Positions 1 to 6,871 of a stretch of DNA of 8,772 bases are shown here, in pieces. The position numbers and the translations under genes were made by a program. The notes beneath the pieces are model-generated. The model did not search any database, was not told the DNA's origin, and was given only the letters and a program-made list of their open reading frames with translations. Location: assembly GCA_947177105.1 (NCBI GenBank), contig CAMWTF010000080.1, forward strand, positions 1 to 8,772. The letters run 5' to 3'. How positions within the stretch are numbered: the stretch's first letter is position 1; each line of letters begins with the position of its first letter. This DNA comes from an uncultured Lachnospiraceae bacterium (lineage in GTDB: Bacteria; Bacillota; Clostridia; Lachnospirales; Lachnospiraceae).

Positions 1-249
1 GTCCTGTTTGCGCCCATACTGCTGGAATACCTGGAGAGCGGACTGGTTCCCAGATTCCCCACGCTGATCGTATGCGGTTTCCTGGTCATGGGGGCGATGC
101 AGGCTTTTTTTTCCGGCATGGTGCTGGACGTGCAGGTGGCGAAGGATCGCAGGGATTTTGAGTATCACTTGAACAAAATCTGTTCGGAAAAACAGATGAA
201 ATGTGAAGAAGCATTCCGTGACCTGCCCCAAGAGGTTGATGTGAAATGA
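1..249 (+). CDS. Family 2 glycosyltransferase, C-terminal end only (5' truncated by window)
   Basis: Only the last 82 residues are visible; the catalytic domain lies upstream of the window. They hold a hydrophobic segment at about visible residues 21-42, preceded by LVPRFPTLIV and followed by a charged tail (LDVQVAKDRRDFEYHLNKI). From memory, this 'PRFPT' loop plus a last membrane helix and a basic, tyrosine-containing tail is typical of the C-terminus of clostridial GT2 enzymes that carry two membrane helices after the catalytic domain. These enzymes are often polyprenyl-phosphate or surface-polysaccharide glycosyltransferases working at the cytoplasmic face. The stop codon overlaps the next start codon as ATGA, indicating translational coupling and one operon. 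The assignment depends on a short tail, so the exact substrate class cannot be judged. The main alternative is another membrane-anchored glycan enzyme. Confidence 0.68.
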   Translation, partial: VLFAPILLEYLESGLVPRFPTLIVCGFLVMGAMQAFFSGMVLDVQVAKDRRDFEYHLNKICSEKQMKCEEAFRDLPQEVDVK

Positions 250-2003
250 AGAAATGGCAGATAAGGGGGGGAGCCGCCGGGTTTCTGCTGGCAGTCATGG
301 CAGTGGCAGGATGTCTGGCGGCTCCCGTATACTATTTGAATGATGACACAACCATACGGTACATTCTCTCCGGAGCCTGCACGGGAACCCCTGACAGTCA
401 CGCGGTGCAGATGGGATATCCGCTGACATGGCTGCTGGCGGCTCTGTATAGAATTGCCGGCAAGCTGCGAATATTTGTTCCCTGGTTCGACCTGTTTATG
501 GCAGGATGCATTCTGCTGTCGGGTATGAGCATTCTGATCGGCTGCTGGGAAATAGCGGGAGAGAGGAAGCCTTTGGGACGCCTTATACCGATGCTTACAG
601 GGATTCTGTTCTTTATGGGTATGTTTTTGCCCCATTATCTCTATATGCATTACACGATTATCGCCGCCATGCTGGCAGGGAGCGCGCTGTTTTTATGGAT
701 TTTCGGACACGGGAGAGGACTGCCGCTGTGCCTGCTGGGGTTGTGCTATCTGGTGAGGACGGAGGTTTTTCTTTTGGCAATGCCGTTTCTGCTGGTGGCG
801 GTGTTGGACGGACTGCTGCGGGATGCCGGGCGTTGGGAGAAAGGCCGGGGATGGATAGAAAGGCTTCGCCCCGCCCTTAAACGGCAGTGGCGTCCCCTGC
901 TGGTTCTGGCGTTTATGACGGTAGTTTTTTGGGGAATTAACCGTGTGGGCTATGGGAGTCAGGAATGGCAGAAATATTGGCGGTACTTTGACAATCGGGT
1001 AAAGCTATATGACTATACGGATTTCCCGTCTACTGACCGGTACGGGGAACAATATGAGCAGTTGGGACTGGATTGGGGACAATATCAGGTATTGTTCCAC
1101 TATGACACTATACTGGATCAGAGCATAGACGAACAGGTTCTGGAACAGGTGGAGAGCAGCATCAGCGGCTTGAAAGAGAGTGTGGCGGCCGGGCAGCGCG
1201 TCAGGCAGTGTCTGAAGGAATATTACCTTCACATGCGGTATGACGGCAGAACTTACGGTCTGGTCTGGGTGGGCTGCTGTGGACTGCTGCTGATCCTGCT
1301 GACGGTTTACAGGAGATGGGAAAAACTCCTGCTGCTGGCGGCGCTGGAGCTGGGGCGCAGTCTGATTTGGCTGTTTTTGATTGCCAGGGGGAGATTTCCG
1401 GAACGGATCTGGATCACCTTATATTTGATAGAAACCGGCCTGCTTCTGGGGATGCTGCTGCGGGAATGTGCCTATAATGACAAAGCGCAGTCTGCCGGAG
1501 GGAAAAAGTGGTTCCCGGCCGCCGCCCTGGTCCTGTGCCTGGCGCTGGTGGGCAGTGTGGTTCCTGTACAGCTGCGACATACGGCTCAAAGAGTGGCGCA
1601 GCAGCAGGAAAAACAGGATCAGTGGAATCTGCTGGCGGACAGTCTGGACGATCAGTATCTCTATCTGATGGACGTATATTCGGCGGTGGCCTATGCAGGT
1701 GAAGTGTATGGGAGAGACGACGGACATATCCTGCTTCTGGGAGGCTGGCTGGCCCAGAGCCCTCTGGTGCGGCAGCGGCTGGCCGTTTACGGCGCCGGAG
1801 ACGGCGCCCAAGCTCTGCGGCATGAGCAGGTGCGCCTGGTGGCAGAGGGCAGCAGGGATGTGGCCTGGCTGGAGGAATATCTGGGGCAGCGGCTGGGCGC
1901 AGTGGAACTACAGGCCCAGGAATCCGTTGTGTGCGGAGAGAACCTTACGTTTGTGATATACCAGCTGGTGGAGAAGGGTGCCTACGCCGTCAGAGGGGAT
2001 TGA
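246..2003 (+). CDS. Multi-pass membrane protein, putative GT-C-type glycosyltransferase
   Basis: A 585-residue protein starting at an ATG that overlaps the previous stop (ATGA), with AGAGGT at 231-236 nine bases upstream. About ten hydrophobic helices can be traced, near residues 10-30, 81-101, 112-133, 134-153, 158-185, 216-232, 338-356, 360-380, 390-408 and 423-445. A soluble loop of about 100 residues lies between helices six and seven, and a soluble tail of about 140 residues ends the protein. Straight after helix 1 come N32-D33-D34. An acidic pair in the first outer loop is the usual catalytic position in GT-C enzymes, which use polyprenyl-phosphate sugars outside the membrane. The segment YILSGACTGTPDSHAVQMGYP follows, and I recall similar text in unnamed Lachnospiraceae membrane proteins. 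The function is therefore inferred from topology, motif position and GT2 neighbours. A non-enzymatic polymer handling role is possible. Confidence 0.85.
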   Translation: MKKWQIRGGAAGFLLAVMAVAGCLAAPVYYLNDDTTIRYILSGACTGTPDSHAVQMGYPLTWLLAALYRIAGKLRIFVPWFDLFMAGCILLSGMSILIGCWEIAGERKPLGRLIPMLTGILFFMGMFLPHYLYMHYTIIAAMLAGSALFLWIFGHGRGLPLCLLGLCYLVRTEVFLLAMPFLLVAVLDGLLRDAGRWEKGRGWIERLRPALKRQWRPLLVLAFMTVVFWGINRVGYGSQEWQKYWRYFDNRVKLYDYTDFPSTDRYGEQYEQLGLDWGQYQVLFHYDTILDQSIDEQVLEQVESSISGLKESVAAGQRVRQCLKEYYLHMRYDGRTYGLVWVGCCGLLLILLTVYRRWEKLLLLAALELGRSLIWLFLIARGRFPERIWITLYLIETGLLLGMLLRECAYNDKAQSAGGKKWFPAAALVLCLALVGSVVPVQLRHTAQRVAQQQEKQDQWNLLADSLDDQYLYLMDVYSAVAYAGEVYGRDDGHILLLGGWLAQSPLVRQRLAVYGAGDGAQALRHEQVRLVAEGSRDVAWLEEYLGQRLGAVELQAQESVVCGENLTFVIYQLVEKGAYAVRGD

Positions 2004-2036
2004 AACGTAGCGGGAAAGAAGCTCAGCGCAAGTTGT

Positions 2037-2066
2037 AGGAAATATGCGGAACTTCTAATTAGGAGG
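2037..2066 (+). repeat. Leader repeat, copy 1 (contains ribosome site)
   Basis: This 30-nt stretch matches 3679-3707 in 26 of 30 aligned columns, with three substitutions and one gap. Both copies sit just before a start codon and end in AGGAGG. The shared core is ATGCGGAAC, then TCTAA, then TAGGAGG. In this copy CTTCT (2052-2056, CTTCT read as C2052 to T2056) can pair with AGGAG (2061-2065) across a 4-nt AATT loop, which would hide the ribosome site. It also spells a tiny reading frame, ATG CGG AAC TTC TAA (2044-2058). What it does is unknown. Confidence 0.7.
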
Positions 2067-2067
2067 G
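2061..2067 (+). promoter_or_regulatory. Ribosome binding site with unusually long spacer
   Basis: AGGAGGG is a full-strength Shine-Dalgarno sequence, but 13 nt separate it from the ATG at 2081, longer than the usual 5-10. An in-frame TAA at 2072-2074 rules out any start further upstream, so ATG 2081 is the earliest possible start. The long spacer suggests RNA folding or reduced initiation. Confidence 0.7.
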
Positions 2068-2080
2068 TATTTAAGAGCGT

Positions 2081-3643
2081 ATGAAGAAGATGCCGGAAGT
2101 GGTAGAAAAAGTATGCACAAAAGCCGTACAGGGGATGATGCTGTTGATCAGTCTGGCGCTGGGGTATTGGGCCGTCCGATATACCCACGGCTATCCGATG
2201 GATCTCAGCGAGGGGCAGGTCATCATTGAGCCGGATTCTGTGGGAAAGAATCTGCTGATCTTCTGCGCAGCGCTGGCGGCGGCCTGGCTGCTGCAGTGGG
2301 CGGCGCTGCGGGGGGAGGAGGTCGTAAGAAGAAGGCGTGTGCGCAGGATTGCCATTGCCGTGACGCTGCTGATGGGAATCCTGCTTACCTTATGGGTGTC
2401 CGTCTGTCATATCACGCCGGTGTGGGATCAGATGCAGGTGTATCTGGACGCCATGGACTTCAAGGCAGGGAATTTCAAGGATATGACAGGATATATCTAT
2501 ATGTGTCCCCATCAATACGGACTGACCTTTCTGTATGAGATATTTCTGGCATTTGGCGGGGGCTATAGGCTGCTGCAGTATATCAACGTGCTGATGATTA
2601 TGTGTACTGTTTGGTGCTCCTACGCTTTGGTGGATGAATTGTTTGGGGATGTGAGAGCTTCCCTGTATGTGATTGTGGGAAATCTGCTGTTTTTTCCTCT
2701 ATGGATATATGTCAACTATGTGTATGGGGAACTGCTTTCCATAGGCTTTAGTATGTTGGGGATCTGGCTTTTGGTGCGGGGGTGTCATAGGAAAAAGAAT
2801 ATCTGTATTCTTTTGTCGTTGCTGTCTCTGAGTGTGGCCGTGCTGGCCCGGAGCAATGTGCTGGTGGTGCTTATTGCGGTGTGTATTGCCATGCTGGTTC
2901 ACAGTCTGCGGCAGCGCAGTCTGAAGCTGCTGGCGGTGGCTGCGCTGACATTGCTGGTGCCCCTGGGCGCAATAGGCGCCATGCGTCTGAGTTATGAATG
3001 GAGATCCGGAATCAAGATCGAGGGCGGCATCCCGGCCAGCATGTATGTGGCCATGGGTATGCAGCGGACCTCCGGCGGCGCCGGTGTCTATAACGGATAC
3101 AATAATTCCGTATTCCGGGGAGAGGCGAACAGTGACGAGAAGAAGGCCAATGAGATAGCATTAACTTATATTCGGGGACGGATACAGGAGTTTATGGCGG
3201 ATAAGACCATGGCCAAGGATTTTTATAAGGAAAAGATTCAGGCGCAGTGGAATGAACCTACTTTTTGCAGCCTGGTGATGACTGCAACCTTTGAACAGCC
3301 TCCCACGGGCCTGGTGGAAGAACTTTATTATGGCAGCTGGCAGCAGCGCTATAGAGATTTTATGAACCGCTATCTGACAGTGCTGTACCTGGGAGTGATC
3401 CTGTACTGCGCCCTGGGGCTGATGCGAAAGAGTGATATCTTACAGTGCCTGATGCTGATTGGGGTTATCGGCGGTTTTCTGTTCAGCATCCTGTGGGAGG
3501 CCAAGTCCCGATATGTGCTGCCTTATATCGTCCTGCTGATCCCCTACATGGCTCTGGGAATAACCGCCGCACAGGACGGCCTGGGCAAGGCTGTGAGCAG
3601 GTTAAAAAATTTAAAGCAGACTGAACAATATAGGGACGCCTAA
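2081..3643 (+). CDS. Multi-pass membrane protein, GT39/PMT-like GT-C glycosyltransferase
   Basis: A 520-residue polytopic protein. The N-terminal part has helices near residues 15-33, 57-75 and 89-108. The first large outer loop holds PVWDQMQV (W115-D116-Q117), then PHQYGL (residues 143-148) and E153. Near the C-terminus is WEAKSRY (472-478), followed by a hydrophobic helix. An Asp in an early loop, an H-x-G-type segment after it and a late E-x-x-S-R-Y motif are the pattern I associate with GT39/ArnT/PMT-like transferases. These move sugars from a polyprenyl-phosphate carrier to an acceptor on the outer face. A soluble insert of about 100 residues (about 310-405) is likely extracellular. The length is normal for GT-C enzymes. 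Its neighbours include GT2 enzymes that could make the lipid-linked donor. Its TAA stop lies in the loop of a strong hairpin (3622-3661). Substrate and acceptor cannot be read from the sequence. Confidence 0.87.
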   Translation: MKKMPEVVEKVCTKAVQGMMLLISLALGYWAVRYTHGYPMDLSEGQVIIEPDSVGKNLLIFCAALAAAWLLQWAALRGEEVVRRRRVRRIAIAVTLLMGILLTLWVSVCHITPVWDQMQVYLDAMDFKAGNFKDMTGYIYMCPHQYGLTFLYEIFLAFGGGYRLLQYINVLMIMCTVWCSYALVDELFGDVRASLYVIVGNLLFFPLWIYVNYVYGELLSIGFSMLGIWLLVRGCHRKKNICILLSLLSLSVAVLARSNVLVVLIAVCIAMLVHSLRQRSLKLLAVAALTLLVPLGAIGAMRLSYEWRSGIKIEGGIPASMYVAMGMQRTSGGAGVYNGYNNSVFRGEANSDEKKANEIALTYIRGRIQEFMADKTMAKDFYKEKIQAQWNEPTFCSLVMTATFEQPPTGLVEELYYGSWQQRYRDFMNRYLTVLYLGVILYCALGLMRKSDILQCLMLIGVIGGFLFSILWEAKSRYVLPYIVLLIPYMALGITAAQDGLGKAVSRLKNLKQTEQYRDA

Positions 3644-3661
3644 GCGGCCATATATTGTTCA
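3622..3661 (+). promoter_or_regulatory. Strong hairpin enclosing the stop codon
   Basis: TGAACAATATA (3622-3632) and TATATTGTTCA (3651-3661) are perfect 11-nt inverted arms. The enclosed 18 nt can extend the stem: G3634-G3635 pair with C3648-C3649 and C3637-G3638-C3639 with G3644-C3645-G3646, with two single mismatches. This leaves a CTAA loop. The TAA stop of the upstream gene (3641-3643) is inside that loop. No T-tract follows, so it is not a classic intrinsic terminator. An mRNA stabilising or processing structure, or a partial attenuator within the operon, is more likely. Confidence 0.72.
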
Positions 3662-3678
3662 TCGGAATGTGTACCAGC

Positions 3679-3707
3679 AGGGAACATGCGGAACTCTAAA
3701 TAGGAGG
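3679..3707 (+). repeat. Leader repeat, copy 2 (contains ribosome site)
   Basis: This is the second copy of the element at 2037-2066, here 29 nt and directly before the GNAT gene. ATGCGGAAC and TAGGAGG are kept, and one T is missing from the TTCT run. The small frame now reads ATG CGG AAC TCT AAA TAG (3686-3703), whose stop overlaps the ribosome site. The hairpin possible in copy 1 is weaker here (UCU with AGG, or CUC with GAG). Confidence 0.7.
3702..3707 (+). promoter_or_regulatory. Ribosome binding site that sets the GNAT start
   Basis: AGGAGG lies nine bases before ATG 3717. It supports that start over the GTG at 3669 in the same frame. The ATG at 3712 is followed at once by TAA and cannot be used. 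Confidence 0.85.
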
Positions 3708-3716
3708 CAGAATGTA

Positions 3717-4250
3717 ATGTGTGAGTATAGAGATCCATCCATGGCGGTATATCTGCGGCCCATGGCCTATGAGGATACGGACCTGATCGTCTCCTGGCGG
3801 AATCAGGAGGCGGTGCGCAGGAACTTTATCTATCAGGAACTTTTTACCAGGGAGAGCCATGAGCATTGGATCCAAACCATGGTGAATACCGGCAGGGTAG
3901 TGCAAATGATGATCTGTGAGTCAGAGAGTGGCAGACCGGTGGGCTCCGTCTACCTGCGGGACATCGACCGCCGGCATAACAAGGCGGAGTATGGCATCTT
4001 TATCGGCGGGGAAGGATGCAGGGGGAAGGGCTATGGAACCATGGCCGCCCGGCTGATGATTCGGTATGCTTTTGAGGAGATGAGGCTTCACAGGCTGTTT
4101 CTGAGGGCCTTTGCGGACAATGCCCAGGCCATCCGCAGTTATGAGAAGGCTGGTTTTGAGAGAGAGGCTTATCTGCGGGAGGACGTTTGTATCGACGGTC
4201 AATACCGGGATATTGTGTTGATGGGAATCCTAAGGAATGAGGAAAGTTGA
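3717..4250 (+). CDS. GNAT-family N-acetyltransferase (RimJ/RimL-like)
   Basis: A 177-residue cytoplasmic protein of normal single-domain GNAT length. It begins with the strand and helix usual in this branch, VYLRPMAYEDTDLIVSWRN (about residues 11-29). The acetyl-CoA pyrophosphate-binding motif is RGKGYG (R102 to G107), fitting R/Q-x-x-G-x-G/A. The late block NAQAIRSYEKAGF (135-147) includes the usual Asn and the Tyr142 that commonly acts as the general acid. GNAT enzymes transfer an acetyl group from acetyl-CoA to an amine. In this setting a 4-amino sugar nucleotide, as for PseH, is an attractive substrate, and the convergent aminotransferase fits that idea. The sequence also resembles protein-Nalpha acetyltransferases, so the substrate is inference. 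The start is set by AGGAGG at 3702-3707. The stop lies two bases before the next ATG. Confidence 0.9.
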   Translation: MCEYRDPSMAVYLRPMAYEDTDLIVSWRNQEAVRRNFIYQELFTRESHEHWIQTMVNTGRVVQMMICESESGRPVGSVYLRDIDRRHNKAEYGIFIGGEGCRGKGYGTMAARLMIRYAFEEMRLHRLFLRAFADNAQAIRSYEKAGFEREAYLREDVCIDGQYRDIVLMGILRNEES

Positions 4251-4252
4251 AT

Positions 4253-5218
4253 ATGGAAAACACAAAAAAGACAGTCAGCTTCGTGATCCCCTGTTACCGC
4301 TCCGAGCATACGCTGGAAAAAGTGGTATTGGAGATTCATAAGACGCTGAAGGATATGAAACAATATGACTATGAAATTATTTTGGTCAACGACTGTTCAC
4401 CGGATGGGACCTGGGCGGCTATCCGCAGGAGCTGTCAGGAGAATGAACGGATCAGGGGGATTAGTTTTGCCCGGAATTTCGGTCAGCATGCGGCGCTGAT
4501 GGCAGGTCTGCGGCAATCGGTGGGAGACTATGTGGTATGTCTGGACGATGACGGGCAGACCCCGGCCAATGAGGTGGGCAAGCTGCTGGAGAGGCTGGAG
4601 GAGGGTTATGATGCGGTCTATGCCAGCTATTCCCACAAGCAGCATTCTCTGTTTCGCAACCTGGGCAGTAAAGTGAATGAACTGATGACACGTATCATGC
4701 TGGAAAAGCCCAAGGAACTGTATCTTTCCAGCTATTTTGCCGTGCGCAGATTCGTGGTGGAGGACATGGTGCGCTATGAGAACTCGTATCCCTATGTTAT
4801 CGGCCTGGTGCTGCGGGCCACTAAGAATATCACCAATGTGGAAGTGAACCACCGGGAACGGCAGGAGGGCAGCTCCGGATACAACCTGAAAAAACTGCTG
4901 GGCCTGTGGTTCAACGGTTTTACCGCATTTTCCGTGAAACCGCTGCGTATTGCCACCTGTATTGGCTGTTTGAGCGCCGCTGCGGGTTTTTTGTATGGAC
5001 TCTATACGATCATCAAGCGCCTTGTCAATCCACAGGTGCCCATGGGCTTTAGTTCCACTATGGCGGCTATTGTATTTTTCGGGGGGATGATCATGATCAT
5101 GCTGGGCCTGATAGGGGAATACATCGGTCGGATTTATATCAGCCTGAACAACTCGCCCCAATACGTGATCCGGGAGAGGATCAATGCAAAGGAGGCAGAT
5201 GGAAAAGCCTATGACTAA
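4253..5218 (+). CDS. DPM1/ArnC/GtrB-like family 2 glycosyltransferase with C-terminal membrane anchor
   Basis: This 321-residue protein is predicted to move a sugar from a nucleotide donor to undecaprenyl phosphate on the cytoplasmic face. The GT-A domain opens with SFVIPCYRSEHTLEKVV (9-25), followed by ILVNDCSPDGTW (43-54) with the first nucleotide-binding Asp. The metal-binding DXD-type site is LDDDGQTP (97-104). RERQEGSSGYNLKKL (201-215) matches the conserved R-x-x-R-x-x-G-x-S-x-Y segment of polyprenyl-phosphate transferases. Two helices follow (about 231-255 and 266-290), ending in the family signature GLIGEYIGRIY (285-295). All key residues look intact and the length is typical. ATG 4253 is preferred, ten bases after GAGG (4239-4242). 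A TTG at 4247 in the same frame would add two residues. The sugar transferred cannot be read from sequence. Confidence 0.93.
   Translation: MENTKKTVSFVIPCYRSEHTLEKVVLEIHKTLKDMKQYDYEIILVNDCSPDGTWAAIRRSCQENERIRGISFARNFGQHAALMAGLRQSVGDYVVCLDDDGQTPANEVGKLLERLEEGYDAVYASYSHKQHSLFRNLGSKVNELMTRIMLEKPKELYLSSYFAVRRFVVEDMVRYENSYPYVIGLVLRATKNITNVEVNHRERQEGSSGYNLKKLLGLWFNGFTAFSVKPLRIATCIGCLSAAAGFLYGLYTIIKRLVNPQVPMGFSSTMAAIVFFGGMIMIMLGLIGEYIGRIYISLNNSPQYVIRERINAKEADGKAYD
5190..5195 (+). promoter_or_regulatory. Ribosome binding site inside the end of the GT2 gene
   Basis: AGGAGG lies within the last codons of the preceding gene. It is 3 nt from ATG 5199 and 15 nt from ATG 5211. Neither spacing is ideal, so the next gene's start is not settled. 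Confidence 0.65.
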
Positions 5219-6803
5219 GCAAAGTGTCTTAAAGAGACTGCGGGGCTGGTGGGACAGAGACCGCCGGACTCTGACGCTGAAGGCAGGTTTGATGGCGCTG
5301 CTGCCGCTTATGTGCTGCATCGCCGCCTGCGCCGCCCAGGGGGGCAGCCTTTCCGGGGTTTATCTGCCCTCCTCAGAGTGGAACGATGAACTCTTTTATT
5401 ATAAACAGGTGGAGGGAATTTTGTCCCACGGATATCCCCAAGGCTATTTTGGATTTAACGAAAGCCATGCGCTGAAGCTTTCCTTTGCGGCCTGGAGCCC
5501 GGTGCTGGTGTGGCCCTGGCTGCTGCATGGACTGCTCTTTGGCTGGAACCTGATGGCTCCGGTCTACAGCAATATCTTATTGTTGACTCTGGCGCTGCTG
5601 TTGTTTGTGCTGCTGGTAAAGCCCAGCTGGAAACAGCTGGGGCTGATGGCACTGTTGTTTTGCTGCTTTTGGCCCTACACCCGCTACATGCTCTGCGGTA
5701 TGCCGGAAATCATCTGTTTTGCCATGCTGATCGTCTATTGGGGACTGCTAATCAATACGACAAAGAAGGAGAATAGCGGCAAGGTGGCCCTGCTGTTTTT
5801 GATGGGAGGAGTCATGACCCTGATGCGCCCCTATCTAATACTGTTTATGCTGGCGCCGGCTTACCTGTGGATTCGCAGAAGGAGAGGAATTGGCATTGCG
5901 GGTTCTCTGGCGGTTCTGGGGGTGACTGCAGGCGGCTATGTATTGATCAAGCATTATCTGGGAGCGGAGTACTTTACTCCCCTGTTTAAGACCGAGTGGC
6001 TGGAGCCTTTTTTGCAGGGGCATATCCTTGGAGGGATTAAGGGAATCCTGGCTAAGATATATTATGAAGGACGGACATTCTTTGCCCTCACCCTGCAGGG
6101 GTTTAGGAGCGGTCTGGCGGAGGGCGCTTTTTTTGCAATTTATCTTGCAATATTTCTGCTCCTGCTGTGGCAGTGTCTGGCGGATTTGCTGAAAAAAAGA
6201 AAGAAACAGGCATTGCTTAACGGATATCTTGCATTTTGCTTTTTCAGTATGTGGATGGCGCTGCTGTTAATGTACAAAATGAAGGAAGGGAGCAAGCATC
6301 TGCTGACCTTTATGGCTGTGGGTATTTTGGTGATTGCCATGATGGAAACCCGGTTTTACAAAAAAGCCATGGTTATCGGCGCGCTGTGCGTCTATCTGTT
6401 CTGGTATCGTGGAGATCAGCCCGGAGACTATCAGATTTATTTTGCGGATCAGGAGAGAGTAAACCAGGTGGTTCACTGGCAGGAGGTCTTTGAGAGGGAA
6501 TTGGCGCTGCAGGAGGAAAATACGCCCAATTTTGACAACGTGGTGATATGGACCTTCAATGATATACTGGCGGATTCCGGGGACGGCGAGACTGTACTTA
6601 CAGACTGGCAGATTCTTTATGCACTGCCGAAGGGCTGGGGGATTAGCTGTTGTTATAGAGAGTATGTGGAAGAACACCTGGAGGGGCTGCAGAGTCTCTA
6701 TCTGGCCATTCCCGAGGGCGGGCAGCTGCAAGGAAGATGCGAGGCGCTGGGGATGGAGCAGGTGGGCCGGGATGGAAGGGTATGCGTCTACCGGACCAGA
6801 TAG
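5199..6803 (+). CDS. Multi-pass membrane protein, putative GT-C-type glycosyltransferase (third in locus)
   Basis: A protein of 534 residues if ATG 5199 is used; 5184 (539 residues) and 5211 (530) are also possible. It overlaps the GT2 gene by about 20 nt, which implies coupled translation. A basic N-terminus (KRLRGWWDRDRR) precedes helix 1 (about 28-46). The first outer loop has SEWNDELFYY (W61-N62-D63-E64), an acidic pair at the usual GT-C catalytic position, then HGYPQGYFGFNESHA. About ten helices follow up to about residue 410, with a conserved-looking LMRPY near the middle. The last 120 or so residues are soluble and probably outside the cell. I recognise no exact family. The role, transfer of a sugar from a polyprenyl-phosphate donor probably made by the neighbouring GT2, is inferred from layout and motif position. 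A flippase-like or polymer-modifying role is not excluded. Confidence 0.85.
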   Translation: MEKPMTKQSVLKRLRGWWDRDRRTLTLKAGLMALLPLMCCIAACAAQGGSLSGVYLPSSEWNDELFYYKQVEGILSHGYPQGYFGFNESHALKLSFAAWSPVLVWPWLLHGLLFGWNLMAPVYSNILLLTLALLLFVLLVKPSWKQLGLMALLFCCFWPYTRYMLCGMPEIICFAMLIVYWGLLINTTKKENSGKVALLFLMGGVMTLMRPYLILFMLAPAYLWIRRRRGIGIAGSLAVLGVTAGGYVLIKHYLGAEYFTPLFKTEWLEPFLQGHILGGIKGILAKIYYEGRTFFALTLQGFRSGLAEGAFFAIYLAIFLLLLWQCLADLLKKRKKQALLNGYLAFCFFSMWMALLLMYKMKEGSKHLLTFMAVGILVIAMMETRFYKKAMVIGALCVYLFWYRGDQPGDYQIYFADQERVNQVVHWQEVFERELALQEENTPNFDNVVIWTFNDILADSGDGETVLTDWQILYALPKGWGISCCYREYVEEHLEGLQSLYLAIPEGGQLQGRCEALGMEQVGRDGRVCVYRTR

Positions 6804-6871
6804 CCCAAAGGCCGGATGTTGGGTGCAATCCGTGTTATGCAGGAAAGAGGTAAGCTTGAGGTGGAAACTGA
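6804..6871 (+). other. 68-nt intergenic gap before the SGNH gene
   Basis: CCCAA (6804-6808) and TTGGG (6819-6823) could form a small stem just after the preceding stop, but no T-tract follows. GAGGTGG at 6858-6864 is a good ribosome site, seven bases before ATG 6872. Unlike the other two long gaps, this one lacks the leader repeat. Confidence 0.55.

Larger units (their letters stand above)
2004..2080 (+). other. 77-nt intergenic gap with leader element
   Basis: The gap between the first two membrane-protein genes contains no promoter or T-tract terminator that I can defend. Its 3' half carries the leader repeat at 2037-2066, including the ribosome site. AAGTT (2030-2034) and AACTT (2050-2054) could pair around a 15-nt loop, but this is too short to weigh heavily. 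Confidence 0.5.

Noticed and set aside
165..650. 161-codon open frame on the - strand
   Set aside because: It is opposite the GT2 tail and the first membrane protein. The Cys/His/Gln-rich composition looks like a reading-frame shadow.
2044..2058. Leader minigene ATG CGG AAC TTC TAA as a genuine gene
   Set aside because: AGGA is only 3 nt from the ATG, too close for good initiation, so I list it as part of the repeat and not as a coding region.
3669..3716. GTG start at 3669 adding 16 residues to the GNAT
   Set aside because: The extension would encode the leader repeat and the ribosome site itself, while ATG 3717 has an ideal AGGAGG nine bases upstream.
4397..5320. 307-codon open frame on the - strand
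   Set aside because: It lies wholly opposite the GT2 gene, whose motifs are clear, and the start of the next gene. The translation is rich in His, Gln and Pro with no recognisable domain, as expected from antisense reading of GC-biased codons.
6804..6823. Possible terminator after the third GT-C-like gene
   Set aside because: The stem is only five base pairs and no T-rich tail follows.
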